This document shows, piece after piece, positions 24,205-33,546 of a stretch of 64,000 bases of DNA. The notes below the pieces were generated by a model that saw only the letters and a program-made list of their open reading frames with translations, did no database searches and was not told the origin of the DNA. A program made the translations under genes and the position numbers. The stretch comes from an uncultured Allomuricauda sp. Its GTDB lineage: Bacteria; Bacteroidota; Bacteroidia; Flavobacteriales; Flavobacteriaceae. The number at the start of each line of letters is the position of its first letter. Positions within the stretch are counted from its first letter, which is position 1. The DNA is taken from assembly GCF_947495325.1 (NCBI RefSeq), contig NZ_CANLYK010000001.1:1426001-1490000 (forward strand), read 5' to 3'.

Positions 24205-24996
24205 ATGAGAAAATTTCAGTACATATATGTTCTAATAGTAGTAGTATTAATTACCTCCTGCAAACAAATTTCGACCAAATCCGCCGAAATAAATGAGAAG
24301 ACCAAAGTGTCAATAAAAGATCAAATAATCCATGAAACCGAAAATTTGGTCATAATAAGGTTATCCAACCATATTTATACCCATATTTCCTATTTGGATA
24401 CAGACGATTTTGGTAAAGTTGCCTGTAATGGAATGTTGGTAATTAACGAATCCAAGGCTGTTGTTTTTGATACACCGACCACCAATGAAGGTTCGCTAGA
24501 GTTACTGAATTTTGTTTCAAAAAATATGGCTAGCAAAATCATAGCAGTAATCCCTACTCATTTTCATTCTGATTGTTTTGGAGGTATAGAAGAGTTTGAA
24601 AAACAAAACATACAGTCCTATGCCCATAAACTTACCATAGAAATGCTTAAAAGCAGGCAACAGGACTTTCCACAATCAATACACGAATTTGATGAAGACT
24701 TTGTGCTAAGTCTTGGAGATAAAAAAGTTTATGCGGAATACTACGGGGAAGGACATACCAAAGACAATATTATTGGGTATTTTCCTGAAGACAATGCCCT
24801 TTTTGGTGGATGTTTACTTAAAAGTGTCGGGGCTTCCAAGGGGTATCTTGGAGATGCCAACCTGGAACAGTGGGCAAAAACAGTGGAGAACGTAAAATCC
24901 AAATATCCCAAAATTGAAATTGTAATCCCTGGACATGGGAAATGGGGTGGAACTGATTTGTTGGACTATACTATGGAACTATTTGAAAGCAATTAG
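24205..24996 (+). CDS. Subclass B1 metallo-beta-lactamase, lipoprotein
   Basis: 263 aa. A lipobox (VVLITSC, Cys19) gives a membrane-anchored periplasmic enzyme. All zinc ligands of subclass B1 are in place: H119-F-H121-S-D123 in THFHSDCFGG, His184 in GEGHTKDN, Cys203 in GGCLLKS and His244 in PGHGKWGG. Lys206 after Cys203 is the residue that binds the beta-lactam carboxylate. B1 enzymes hydrolyse penicillins, cephalosporins and carbapenems, and chromosomal versions are known in several Flavobacteriaceae. It is 5 kb beyond the last palindrome, so it is not itself a cassette. A -7-like TATCTTTG lies just upstream. Confidence 0.93.
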   Translation: MRKFQYIYVLIVVVLITSCKQISTKSAEINEKTKVSIKDQIIHETENLVIIRLSNHIYTHISYLDTDDFGKVACNGMLVINESKAVVFDTPTTNEGSLELLNFVSKNMASKIIAVIPTHFHSDCFGGIEEFEKQNIQSYAHKLTIEMLKSRQQDFPQSIHEFDEDFVLSLGDKKVYAEYYGEGHTKDNIIGYFPEDNALFGGCLLKSVGASKGYLGDANLEQWAKTVENVKSKYPKIEIVIPGHGKWGGTDLLDYTMELFESN

Positions 24997-25114
24997 AACC
25001 GTACACCACTGAAAATAACATTTTACAGCTAAAGCTCGAGCACTAACTTTACTGCTCTCATCAATATTAGCAACTATTCTTAACATAACACCATTGGTCG
25101 CATAAATTATCAAC

Positions 25115-25996
25115 ATGAAAAAATACAGTACGCCCCTACTCTTCTTTCTTCTTGTTTTTATAGCCTCTTGTACGGGCCAAAGTGAGGAAAAAATAGAACT
25201 CAAAAATATATATCCTTGGTGCATTGTCGCTTTTGATTCCATAGAAAGATCTCCTGCTGAACGAATACAGATGCTAAAAGACCTCGGGTTTTCCAAATAT
25301 GCCTACGATTGGCGTAATAAGGACCTGGATGAAATGGAAACAGAGCTTGACTTAGCAAAGGAAAACCAGATTGAGGTTATTTCTGTTTGGTTTTGGCTGA
25401 ATGCCAAAAGAGACTCCCTTGGCAAACTAAGTCCTGCAAATAATCGTGTTTTAGAGATCATAAAACATTCAAAACTTAAAACAACCCTATGGTTGAGCTT
25501 TAGCCCAAACTTCTTTGAAGGCAAGACTCAAGAGGAATCAATGGCTCTCACATTGGAGATGATCAAATTTGTACATGCAAAGGCAAAAGAAATCGGTTGC
25601 AAAGTAGCATTGTACAATCATAGAGGTTGGTTTGGCAATCCTTCCAATCAAGTTGAGCTCATAAAAATGCTTCCACAATGTAATTTGAGTATGGTATATA
25701 ACTTTCACCATGCCCACGAGTATTTAGATGATTTTCCACAAATTGTGAAAGAGATAAAACCTTATTTAACGGCTGTTAATTTGAATGGCATGAGGAAGAA
25801 AGGCCCTAAAATCTTACCCATCGGAGAAGGCAATGAAGAAAAGGGAATGATCAATATGCTTATCAATTCCGGATTTGTAGGTCCATGGGGTGTTTTGGGT
25901 CATGTGGAACATAAAGATGTCCAACAAATCTTGGAACAAAACATTAAGGGATTACATGCCCTAAAAGTAAATTGGCATCAAAACAACAAAAGATAA
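25115..25996 (+). CDS. Sugar phosphate isomerase/epimerase-like lipoprotein
   Basis: 293 aa. The lipobox IASC (Cys19) is followed by a TIM-barrel of the xylose-isomerase/AP-endonuclease-2 family: ERIQMLKDLGFSKYAYDW, VISVWFWLNA, KVALYNHRGWFGNP near 168, MVYNFHHAHEYLDDF near 198 and a C-terminal GPWGVLGHVEHKDVQQIL. His and Glu residues of these blocks would form the metal site. Periplasmic versions are widespread in Bacteroidota, often near sugar-processing genes; the substrate is not known. Confidence 0.87.
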   Translation: MKKYSTPLLFFLLVFIASCTGQSEEKIELKNIYPWCIVAFDSIERSPAERIQMLKDLGFSKYAYDWRNKDLDEMETELDLAKENQIEVISVWFWLNAKRDSLGKLSPANNRVLEIIKHSKLKTTLWLSFSPNFFEGKTQEESMALTLEMIKFVHAKAKEIGCKVALYNHRGWFGNPSNQVELIKMLPQCNLSMVYNFHHAHEYLDDFPQIVKEIKPYLTAVNLNGMRKKGPKILPIGEGNEEKGMINMLINSGFVGPWGVLGHVEHKDVQQILEQNIKGLHALKVNWHQNNKR

Positions 25997-26052
25997 AAAT
26001 ATCAGAAAGGTTTTGTTTGATTTACATCAAAGTTTACAAGGAGGTTATACGC

Positions 26053-27450
26053 TTACCCCTTAATCTTCTTTGAAGGTATTGTACCATATTTGTCCATCAA
26101 ATACACCAAACTGGCCATAGTGGCCGCACCTAACTCCAGTTCTCGCTTGTTTACATGTTCAAACGTATCGTTTTCAGCATGGTGATGGTCAAAATAGCGT
26201 TGAGAATCTGGTCGCAGCCCCGCCAAGACCAAATCTTGGTTCATAAGTGGGCGAATATCAGCACCGCTAAACCCTTTTACAAACATATGGATCAAATAGG
26301 GTTCAAAAAGGCTTTTCCAACCTTGTACTTGTTTTAGATTTTCTTCGGAACAGTTAAAAGAAAAACCTCTTGGAGTAAATCCACCCGAATCACTTTCCAG
26401 CGCAAATACATGTTTTTCATTTTTTCTTCGAGCTACTTCGGCATATTTGTTTCCACCCCTGAGTCCATTTTCTTCATTCATAAACAAAACAACACGCAGG
26501 GTACGCTTAGGTTTGTATCCTGTTTCCTTTAGCAAACGAAGTACATCCATACTCTGTACACATCCGGCACCATCATCATGGGAACCATCTCCTAAATCCC
26601 AAGAATCCAAATGTCCGCCAACAATCATTACTTCATTGGGGTATGTACTTCCCCTGATCTCACCTATAACATTATAAGATTCTACATCTTCGTATTGTTT
26701 ACAACTTTGTCTAAAATGAAATTTGATATCTGGGTTTAAGGTAAGCGTAGTACTCAGCAATTCCGCTCCTTTAGTACTTATTGCAGCAGCAGGAATGCGA
26801 TTTGAAACCGGGGTATCTCCATAACTCATTGAGCCCGTGTGTGGATAATCGTCCAAGCGTAAATTCATGGAACGTACAATAACCCCCAAAGCACCATATT
26901 TTCCTGCTTCGGCAGCACCTGAATACCGTTGGTCCACACAACCTGAATACGCAGCAAACGTGCTTATTTGCGTGGCATCCATTGGTCTATTGTAAAATAC
27001 TATTTTGCCGGCTATCTTTTCTTTCCCCAGTTTTTCAAGATCTTCTATCCCTTTTACTTCAATAATACTGGCCTTGAGACCTCCGTCTGGTGTTGCCACT
27101 GACCCTCCAAGTGCACAAATGGGAACATTTGTTGTAAGTCCAGGTTTGGTTTCTATATAAGCAAATTCAGGAGTGCCCCTTACCCATTTTGGAACCATAA
27201 CAGGTTGTAACCAAACCCTGTCCAACCCTAAAGAATCAAGCTGGCCTTTGGTATAATCAACCGCCTGTTGTGCCTGAACGGATCCCGAAAGACGACCTCC
27301 AATTTGATTGGAAAGGTAATTTAACCAATCGTATGCTTTGCCGTTGGTTAAAGCATGGTCATAAATTGACTTGATTTGTTTTTCATCATCTGATTGTGAA
27401 AAAAATGGGGTACTGACCAATAAAATGGCTAGAAATAAGGTTATTCTCAT
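26053..27450 (-). CDS. M28 family metallo-aminopeptidase
   Basis: 465 aa. A signal peptide (1-18) is followed by a peptidase domain with a protease-associated (PA) insert at about 125-235. Zinc and catalytic residues lie in GGHLDSWDLGDGSHDDGAG near 280 (His, Asp) and MNEENGLRGG near 327 (catalytic Glu pair), with a distal Asp/His in ESDSGG and HHHAEND. It cleaves N-terminal residues from peptides or dipeptides outside the cytoplasm. It shares 4 bases with the end of the upstream PPK2 gene (27447-27450) and is probably co-transcribed with it. Confidence 0.92.
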   Translation of the reverse strand: MRITLFLAILLVSTPFFSQSDDEKQIKSIYDHALTNGKAYDWLNYLSNQIGGRLSGSVQAQQAVDYTKGQLDSLGLDRVWLQPVMVPKWVRGTPEFAYIETKPGLTTNVPICALGGSVATPDGGLKASIIEVKGIEDLEKLGKEKIAGKIVFYNRPMDATQISTFAAYSGCVDQRYSGAAEAGKYGALGVIVRSMNLRLDDYPHTGSMSYGDTPVSNRIPAAAISTKGAELLSTTLTLNPDIKFHFRQSCKQYEDVESYNVIGEIRGSTYPNEVMIVGGHLDSWDLGDGSHDDGAGCVQSMDVLRLLKETGYKPKRTLRVVLFMNEENGLRGGNKYAEVARRKNEKHVFALESDSGGFTPRGFSFNCSEENLKQVQGWKSLFEPYLIHMFVKGFSGADIRPLMNQDLVLAGLRPDSQRYFDHHHAENDTFEHVNKRELELGAATMASLVYLMDKYGTIPSKKIKG

Positions 27451-28331
27451 TCGGTTTCTTTTTCCAATTCTTGTTTAAAGCTTTCTAAATTAGCTTTTAT
27501 TTTTTCTTCGAGCTCTGGTTCATCAATATCTTTGTGTTTTTTTAACGATTCCAATAGAATTGATGCAACTATGACCCTGGCTGCCTTTTTGTTGTCAGCC
27601 GGAATTACAAACCAAGGTGCATGGGGTTGAGAGGTTTTATTAATAGCCTCTTCATAATACTCTTGATACTTGTCCCATAACTTTCGTTCTTTTAAATCTC
27701 CTGGTGAAAATTTCCAATTTTTCTCCTTAAGCCGTAACCTACGCAACAATCGTTGCCGTTGTTCCTCTTTGGATAGATGTAGGAAAAATTTGAAAATCAA
27801 AGTTCCATTTTCGAAAATATGTCTTTCAAAATCATTTATTTGTCGGTATCGATTCTCCCAAAACGCTTCATTTATATCTGAAACTGAATCAATTCCTGGG
27901 ATATTCTCACCCAAAATATAGGAAGGATGTACTTTGGTCACCAATACATTTTCGTAATGTGTTCTATTGAAAACACTGAACTTACCTCTCGCAGGTAATG
28001 CAATATAGTGACGCCATAGATAATCATGCTTCAATTCCAATTCAGTGGGTACCTTAAAACTGTGTACTTCCACTCCTCTAACATTAAAATCCTTGAAAAC
28101 CTCTCGAATAAGACTATCCTTGCCCGAAGTGTCCATTCCCTGCAAGCAAACCAAAACACCGTATTTTCCATGGGCATACAACTTGTCCTGAAATTTGCCC
28201 AAATCTTCTCGAATTTCCTCCAAATTCTTTTTGAGCTCCTTATCTGTACTATTAAAATTTTCAAATGTGCTTTTTTCCGAAAGTTTTGTAGCGTTTTTCG
28301 CCTTGTATAGGTCGATTTTTATGTTTTCCAT
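27447..28331 (-). CDS. PPK2-family polyphosphate:nucleotide phosphotransferase
   Basis: 294 aa from ATG at 28331 (an in-frame ATG at 28367 adds 12 residues unlike the family start). Walker A is in LQGMDTSGKDS, the lid basic residues in RQRLLRRLRLKEKNWKFS, and the conserved FNRTHYENVLVTKVHP and APWFVIPADNKKAARV blocks of PPK2 are present. It transfers phosphate between polyphosphate and nucleotides; which direction and nucleotide cannot be read from sequence. Confidence 0.92.
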   Translation of the reverse strand: MENIKIDLYKAKNATKLSEKSTFENFNSTDKELKKNLEEIREDLGKFQDKLYAHGKYGVLVCLQGMDTSGKDSLIREVFKDFNVRGVEVHSFKVPTELELKHDYLWRHYIALPARGKFSVFNRTHYENVLVTKVHPSYILGENIPGIDSVSDINEAFWENRYRQINDFERHIFENGTLIFKFFLHLSKEEQRQRLLRRLRLKEKNWKFSPGDLKERKLWDKYQEYYEEAINKTSQPHAPWFVIPADNKKAARVIVASILLESLKKHKDIDEPELEEKIKANLESFKQELEKETE

Positions 28332-28510
28332 AGGACTGAATATACCTTTTTTTACCCATTTTTTCAATCATCGACACAAAACTACCATTCAACGATACTT
28401 TTTACGTTTTATAGTTTTAGATCGTTCTTCATCGATTTTTTTTCAACTTAACCTAATCCCCAACGTAATTTAGAGAGAATAACAAGACGCAAAGTCCCAA
28501 ATCTAGCGTT

Positions 28511-29224
28511 ATGAAAAAAAATAAGATTATTCTCTTTATAGTCTTTATAATAGGTGTAATTAGCCTATTATTACTGTCTTCTTTTATATCTCGCAGTGCA
28601 TGTGAGTACGCGAATTCCAATATTGAATACATTAAAAATCAAATGCAGGAAGCAGTTGTTGCCAATGATTTTGAAATGTCCAAATATTATGCCTATAAGG
28701 CTATAAATGGAATTGAAAAGACGAGACTCAACTTTATAGATTGTGGCTGTCAAGGAACTATTGAAAGCCTTGAAAAAGCACTTTACTATCTAAAAAAAGG
28801 TACGAAAGAAACCACTTTAAAAGGCGCAAAAAAATATTTGCATATAGCCATGGAGAGTACGACTATTGGTATAAATGTCCTCAAAGAATTTGAACAGGAT
28901 TTCTCTAGCCCCTATGATAATAACGTATTGGTTCTAAATACCAAAGATGCCTTAGAGCACCAAACTGATGACCCTATGCCTCAAGGTGAACATCTACGAA
29001 AACATGTACACAATTGCTTACTTGGATTTGAAACCTCTCTTGATAAAGTGGTAAATGAAGTACCCTGCGCAGAAGCTAAAGTATTTATCTCCAAAATACA
29101 TGAGGAAGCTCGATTAAAGTTACTGAATACAGGGCTATCCGAACCAAAAAAACAATATCACCAGCGCGTTAAGACAATAGCAAATGATGCACTTTTGCAG
29201 CTAGGAGATTGTTCTTTGGATTAA
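28511..29224 (+). CDS. Membrane-anchored helical protein, function unknown
   Basis: 237 aa. One N-terminal transmembrane helix (6-27) is followed by a helical extracytoplasmic domain with paired cysteines (SACEYAN, FIDCGCQGTIE, HNCLLGFE, VPCAEAK, GDCSLD), suggesting disulfides. Family not recognised. Its end is 1 base from the convergent end of the NtrC-type regulator gene. Confidence 0.7.
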   Translation: MKKNKIILFIVFIIGVISLLLLSSFISRSACEYANSNIEYIKNQMQEAVVANDFEMSKYYAYKAINGIEKTRLNFIDCGCQGTIESLEKALYYLKKGTKETTLKGAKKYLHIAMESTTIGINVLKEFEQDFSSPYDNNVLVLNTKDALEHQTDDPMPQGEHLRKHVHNCLLGFETSLDKVVNEVPCAEAKVFISKIHEEARLKLLNTGLSEPKKQYHQRVKTIANDALLQLGDCSLD

Positions 29225-29225
29225 T

Positions 29226-30389
29226 CTATTTACTGGCAAATAATTTTACATCTTCCTCAGATACTTCCTTGCCTCCCAATATGATTAACCGCTCCACAAC
29301 ATTGCGGAGTTCACGAACATTTCCTGTCCAATCATATCCTTTTAAAAGTTGGATTGCCTTTTTTGAAAAATCTTTTGGTGAAGTACCTTGCTCAGAAGCT
29401 ATCTTTTTTGAAAAATGGTCAATCAAAATGGGAATATCATCCCGTCTGTCATTTAATGCAGGTACCTTTATCAAAATCACTGCCAACCGATGATACAGAT
29501 CCTCTCGAAACTTACCGTCTTCAATTTCCTTTTTTAAATCCTTGTTGGTCGCGGCCAGAACCCTAACATCTACCTTAATATCTTTATCGGAACCAACCCT
29601 GGAAATTTTATTTTCCTGCAATGCTCTCAAAACCTTGGCTTGGGCCGATAGACTCATGTCACCAATTTCATCTAAAAAAATTGTGCCCTTATTTGCTGCT
29701 TCAAATTTACCTGCCCTATCCTTCACTGCCGATGTAAATGCACCTTTAACATGTCCAAAAAGTTCACTTTCAATTAATTCTGATGGAATTGCAGCACAAT
29801 TAACCTCTATAAATGGAGCGGAATAACGAGGACTTTTCTCGTGTAACCAGTGCGCAACCAATTCTTTTCCTGTTCCGTTGGAACCGGTAATCAAAACTCG
29901 AGCATCTGTAGGGGCCACCTTCTCAATCATATCTTTAATGACTTCTATGGAGTCACTTTCCCCTACCATTTCATAGTTTTTGGAAACCTTCTTTTTTAGG
30001 ATTTTATTCTCCACCACCAATTCCTTGCGATCAAGGGCATTACGTACCGTTGTCAACAATCGGTTTAAATCTGGTGGTTTGGATATATAGTCAAAGGCAC
30101 CAAGACGCATGGTGTTCACAGCTGTGTCTAAATCTCCATGACCGGAAATCATGATAAAAGGAATTTCTGGTTTTATCTTCCGAGCCGCCTCAAGTACCTC
30201 AACTCCATCCATTTTTGGCATTTTAATATCGCACAGTACCAAATCAAAGTCTTCTTTTTTAACTGCTTCAATGCCCTTTAGGCCATCCTCAGCTTCCTGT
30301 ACATTATAGGTATCGCTTTCCTCACTCAATATTTTTACCAAAACCCTTCTAATGGCGGATTCATCCTCTATTACCAAAATTTTTGACAT
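29226..30389 (-). CDS. Sigma-54-type response regulator without DNA-binding domain
   Basis: 387 aa. The receiver domain (1-120) has phospho-acceptor Asp54 in LVLCDIKMPKMDG. The AAA+ domain (about 140-370) has Walker A GSNGTGKE (169-176), Walker B GTIFLDEIGD (235-244) and the arginine-finger region DLYHRLAV. The loop that contacts sigma-54 reads GAFTSA (216-221) instead of GAFTGA. The protein ends after the AAA+ lid (VSEEDVKLFASK), so the usual Fis-type helix-turn-helix is absent. It may work from solution, as FlgR-like activators do, or have a non-transcriptional role. No sensor kinase gene is adjacent. Confidence 0.88.
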   Translation of the reverse strand: MSKILVIEDESAIRRVLVKILSEESDTYNVQEAEDGLKGIEAVKKEDFDLVLCDIKMPKMDGVEVLEAARKIKPEIPFIMISGHGDLDTAVNTMRLGAFDYISKPPDLNRLLTTVRNALDRKELVVENKILKKKVSKNYEMVGESDSIEVIKDMIEKVAPTDARVLITGSNGTGKELVAHWLHEKSPRYSAPFIEVNCAAIPSELIESELFGHVKGAFTSAVKDRAGKFEAANKGTIFLDEIGDMSLSAQAKVLRALQENKISRVGSDKDIKVDVRVLAATNKDLKKEIEDGKFREDLYHRLAVILIKVPALNDRRDDIPILIDHFSKKIASEQGTSPKDFSKKAIQLLKGYDWTGNVRELRNVVERLIILGGKEVSEEDVKLFASK

Positions 30390-30399
30390 ACTTTATTTT

Positions 30400-31266
30400 T
30401 TAAAAGATTCCAATCTTGAACCCAGTTCTAAGATAAAGGTTTGACTCATCATTTAACAGAAAAACATCACCTCTTTTATCATTCCTTAATTTTCCTTCCT
30501 GTTCCAATGAACGCCCACCCAAAACATAGAGAGACATTCTTTTTGATATATTGTATTGGTAGCCAATGGCTCCCACCAGTGCGGAAAGTGAGATTTTTGA
30601 CCCTAACTGGTTATCTGGCAAAACAATATTCTCTTGGATATTAATAAAATATCCATCAAATAGCATCGTCATTTCAAACGTATGCTTTTTGGAAATATGA
30701 TACTTAAAATTGGATCTTGGTATTCCAAGGGTATAGGACCATTTGGGGTGAAATCTTCTGTAGTAACTTATCAGTGGTAAAGGAACAGGTAGTCCTGTGG
30801 TGCTGTTGTAAGATAGACCCAGGACAATTCTAAAAGGCTTCTCTGCATTGGGCTTTTCTTTCCATAGCGTAGCGGTTGCATTAAAAAAGAAATCATCCGT
30901 GATGGTTCCACTTGTAAAATTGGAGGCCAATCTTGGTGTTATTATGGTCACCAAATTCCAATTCTCGTTCCACTTGGTTATAAAACCCACGTTTAAATCA
31001 ACAACATGAAACCGAATCAATTCACTTCTATCAAAAGGAAAATCCTGTGAATAACCAATATCTAGTTTGTTGTATTCCAAACCGGTTATCAGATAATCCT
31101 TTTTCTCATTTAGTTTAATAGGAAGATTAAACAAAAACTTGTAACGCTGTGTTTTAATACCAGTATCGTTTTCAGGAATATTGAGATATTCCAATCTAAA
31201 TATGTCTGAACTCTGACCGAATCCTGAGCAACAGAAAAGTATGCTAAGGAAAAATCCGAAAATCAA
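30400..31266 (-). CDS. DUF6268 outer-membrane beta-barrel protein
   Basis: 288 aa. A signal peptide (1-17, SGFGQ) is followed by alternating amphipathic strands ending in a C-terminal aromatic residue (LRTGFKIGIF), as expected for an outer-membrane barrel. Strand texts such as ISYYRRFHPKWSYTLGIPRSNFKY match DUF6268 proteins. Function unknown. It lies 10 bases upstream of the response-regulator start in the same orientation and is probably co-transcribed. Confidence 0.8.
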   Translation of the reverse strand: MIFGFFLSILFCCSGFGQSSDIFRLEYLNIPENDTGIKTQRYKFLFNLPIKLNEKKDYLITGLEYNKLDIGYSQDFPFDRSELIRFHVVDLNVGFITKWNENWNLVTIITPRLASNFTSGTITDDFFFNATATLWKEKPNAEKPFRIVLGLSYNSTTGLPVPLPLISYYRRFHPKWSYTLGIPRSNFKYHISKKHTFEMTMLFDGYFINIQENIVLPDNQLGSKISLSALVGAIGYQYNISKRMSLYVLGGRSLEQEGKLRNDKRGDVFLLNDESNLYLRTGFKIGIF

Positions 31267-31276
31267 GGTTGCAGTA

Positions 31277-32191
31277 CTACGAGTCGAGGTTTTTATTTTC
31301 TTGAGGTTTTTGATGCTGGATTATATGAACGTCCCTTTGTGGGAATGGAATGCTAACGTTATTTTCTATGAACTTGGTATTTATGGCATAACGTATATTA
31401 CTTTTTATTTTAGGATCGCTAAAACTGTCATTGGTAAAAAAATGAAGTGAAAAAAGCAGTGCAGAATCTCCAAAATCATCAAAAAGAACAAACGGTTTAG
31501 GTTTTTTAAGCACCAGTTTCTCATCATCAGCAACTTGTTCCAAAATTTGTGTGACCAAAGTAACATCGCTGCCATAGGACACCCCAACAATAACCTTCTC
31601 ACGTGTAGTTTTATGGTTTTGGGTGTAGTTATGGACAATATCGCTTATAAACTTATGATTGGGAATGATGATTACCTTATCATCGCGGGTAAGCGCTCGT
31701 GTAGTTCGTAGTTTTATTTCAAAAACTTTGCCCACTTTCCCATCAACCTCAACAATATCCCCAACTTGTAAAGATTTGTCCACGATAATGAAAATACCTC
31801 CAAGAATGTCTTGGAACAACTCCTGAAGTGCAAGCCCTAACCCTACAAACAACGCTGCAGAGGCAGTAATGATTAGTGTAATATCAATTCCCGCCGCACT
31901 AAGGGTCACCAATACAACAACCAGATATATTACGTAGTTGATAAATTTGAAAACACTGGAGAATTTTAGTTTATCCTCCTGTTCCATTTTTCTGGTCAAC
32001 AGGTATCTAAGCCATTTCAACACAAACTTGGTAACAATGAAAGCAACTGTCAAAAGCAACAACAATCCAACAGTTAGGTGAATGGATTTTTCTCCTTCCC
32101 CTAAATGAAATCCCAGATTTAGAAATTCCTTGACAGAGCCCCATATATCTTCTTGAATGATTTCCTTTATTTCGTTGCCTTCTTCTTGCAT
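31277..32191 (-). CDS. MscS-family mechanosensitive channel
   Basis: 304 aa from ATG at 32191 (a GTG at 32218 would overlap the upstream gene). It has three transmembrane helices, at about 40-60, 82-101 and the pore-lining TM3 with ASAALFVGLGLALQELFQDILGG (Gly/Ala-rich). The beta domain follows, with VGDIVEVDGKVGKVFEIKLRTT and PNHKFISDIVHNYT. It releases solutes on hypo-osmotic shock. It is in the - strand run with the ABC exporter genes. Confidence 0.92.
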   Translation of the reverse strand: MQEEGNEIKEIIQEDIWGSVKEFLNLGFHLGEGEKSIHLTVGLLLLLTVAFIVTKFVLKWLRYLLTRKMEQEDKLKFSSVFKFINYVIYLVVVLVTLSAAGIDITLIITASAALFVGLGLALQELFQDILGGIFIIVDKSLQVGDIVEVDGKVGKVFEIKLRTTRALTRDDKVIIIPNHKFISDIVHNYTQNHKTTREKVIVGVSYGSDVTLVTQILEQVADDEKLVLKKPKPFVLFDDFGDSALLFSLHFFTNDSFSDPKIKSNIRYAINTKFIENNVSIPFPQRDVHIIQHQKPQENKNLDS

Positions 32192-32202
32192 TATACCTAA
32201 CC

Positions 32203-33546
32203 TTAATATTTCAACCACCTGAACAATTCCCTATACGTAGGTCTTTTACCGTACATTAATATGCCTACTCTATAAATTTTGGCCGCTAACCATACAATTC
32301 CCAAAAATGTTCCGATCAGGAGAACAATGGACAGTATTAATTGCCACAAAGGTACACCACCTTCGCCAATTCCTCCAGGCAATCTCATTAGCATAACAAT
32401 GGGAGAGGTAAGTGGAAACAGGGAAAATCCGACCGCAATTGGCCCATGCGGGTTACTGAAAACGGAAAAGAACCCCACATAAATAGCCAACATTAATGGC
32501 AATATTATTGGGAAAATAAATTGTTGTGTATCCGTTTCATTATCCACTGCCGCTCCAATGGCCGCATAAATTGAACTATAAATCAAATACCCCAAAATAA
32601 AATATATCAAAAAGGAACTGATTAAAAGTATCCATGGAATATTTAAAATTTCCTTTGCATACAGCATCATTTCACTATTTGAAGAAACGGGAAACTGCTC
32701 CATACCGCCCATTGTTTGTGGAGTAATTGAAGTTTCGGCCGCTATTGCACTTAAATCAATATCTAAAAACAACATCACCAAAAACAATAGAAGTGATGCT
32801 GAGATGATCCAAATTGTAAATTGGGTGATTCCAGCCAAAGATGTGCCAATTATTTTACCTAACATTAATTGAAATGGTTTCACGGAAGAAATGATCACTT
32901 CAATAATTCTACTGGTCTTTTCTTCGATAACACTGCGCATTACAAAACCTCCATAAATAATAATGAACATCATTATGGCGTAACCAAAACCTCCTCCAAT
33001 AAACGCTTTTATCTCATTTATTCCCTTTACACTTTTCTCACCTTCAAATGTGGCCAGATTTATTTCAAAAGGTTCCTCAATATCTTGAAACTGTGTAGAG
33101 GACACCCCTAGTTTAGACAGTTTTTTTTGCCGTAATTGAGTTTGAAAAACACTTTCCAGTCTTTGTGTAACATTGGTATTCGGATTGTCTTTGGTATATA
33201 AAAATGCTGATTTTGATACTTGTTCCAAATTAGTCCCCTTTGGAATGTAAAGTAGACCATAATACCCCAACGAACTGGTTGAGTCCTTGGCTTCCTGTAA
33301 AGAAAGATTTTGAAAACGCACAAACGACATGCTTTGTGAGGTCTTAAATTGGTGATCAAAAAACTCACTTTCATTCAGGACCGAAATCACTCGCTTTTCA
33401 CTGTCATTAATTCTAATGAGGTAGGCAATCAAAACAATCATTCCCACAATTAACAAAGGGCTTAGAATTGTCATTATTATAAATGACTTGTTTCTCACCT
33501 TTGCCAGGTACTCCCGTTTTATAATCAACCCCAGCTTACCTATCAT
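32203..33546 (-). CDS. ABC-2 type transporter permease (NatB-like)
   Basis: 447 aa. One helix near 22-45 is followed by a large extracytoplasmic domain (about 50-180) and then five or six helices, with VIEEKTSRIIEVIISSVKPFQLMLGKI near 205, the coupling block of NatB/YhaP-type permeases. It starts 11 bases inside the end of the ATPase gene. Together they form an exporter, possibly for Na+, peptides or lipids; the substrate is unknown. Confidence 0.92.
   Translation of the reverse strand: MIGKLGLIIKREYLAKVRNKSFIIMTILSPLLIVGMIVLIAYLIRINDSEKRVISVLNESEFFDHQFKTSQSMSFVRFQNLSLQEAKDSTSSLGYYGLLYIPKGTNLEQVSKSAFLYTKDNPNTNVTQRLESVFQTQLRQKKLSKLGVSSTQFQDIEEPFEINLATFEGEKSVKGINEIKAFIGGGFGYAIMMFIIIYGGFVMRSVIEEKTSRIIEVIISSVKPFQLMLGKIIGTSLAGITQFTIWIISASLLLFLVMLFLDIDLSAIAAETSITPQTMGGMEQFPVSSNSEMMLYAKEILNIPWILLISSFLIYFILGYLIYSSIYAAIGAAVDNETDTQQFIFPIILPLMLAIYVGFFSVFSNPHGPIAVGFSLFPLTSPIVMLMRLPGGIGEGGVPLWQLILSIVLLIGTFLGIVWLAAKIYRVGILMYGKRPTYRELFRWLKY

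Noticed and set aside
24205..24996. Metallo-beta-lactamase as a member of the cassette array
   Set aside because: No ACC-GTT or AAC arms or palindrome remnants are found on either side.
26155..26677. Several antisense frames within the M28, PPK2, NtrC and icmF genes
   Set aside because: They lie opposite long, well-supported coding regions and have no motifs or plausible starts.
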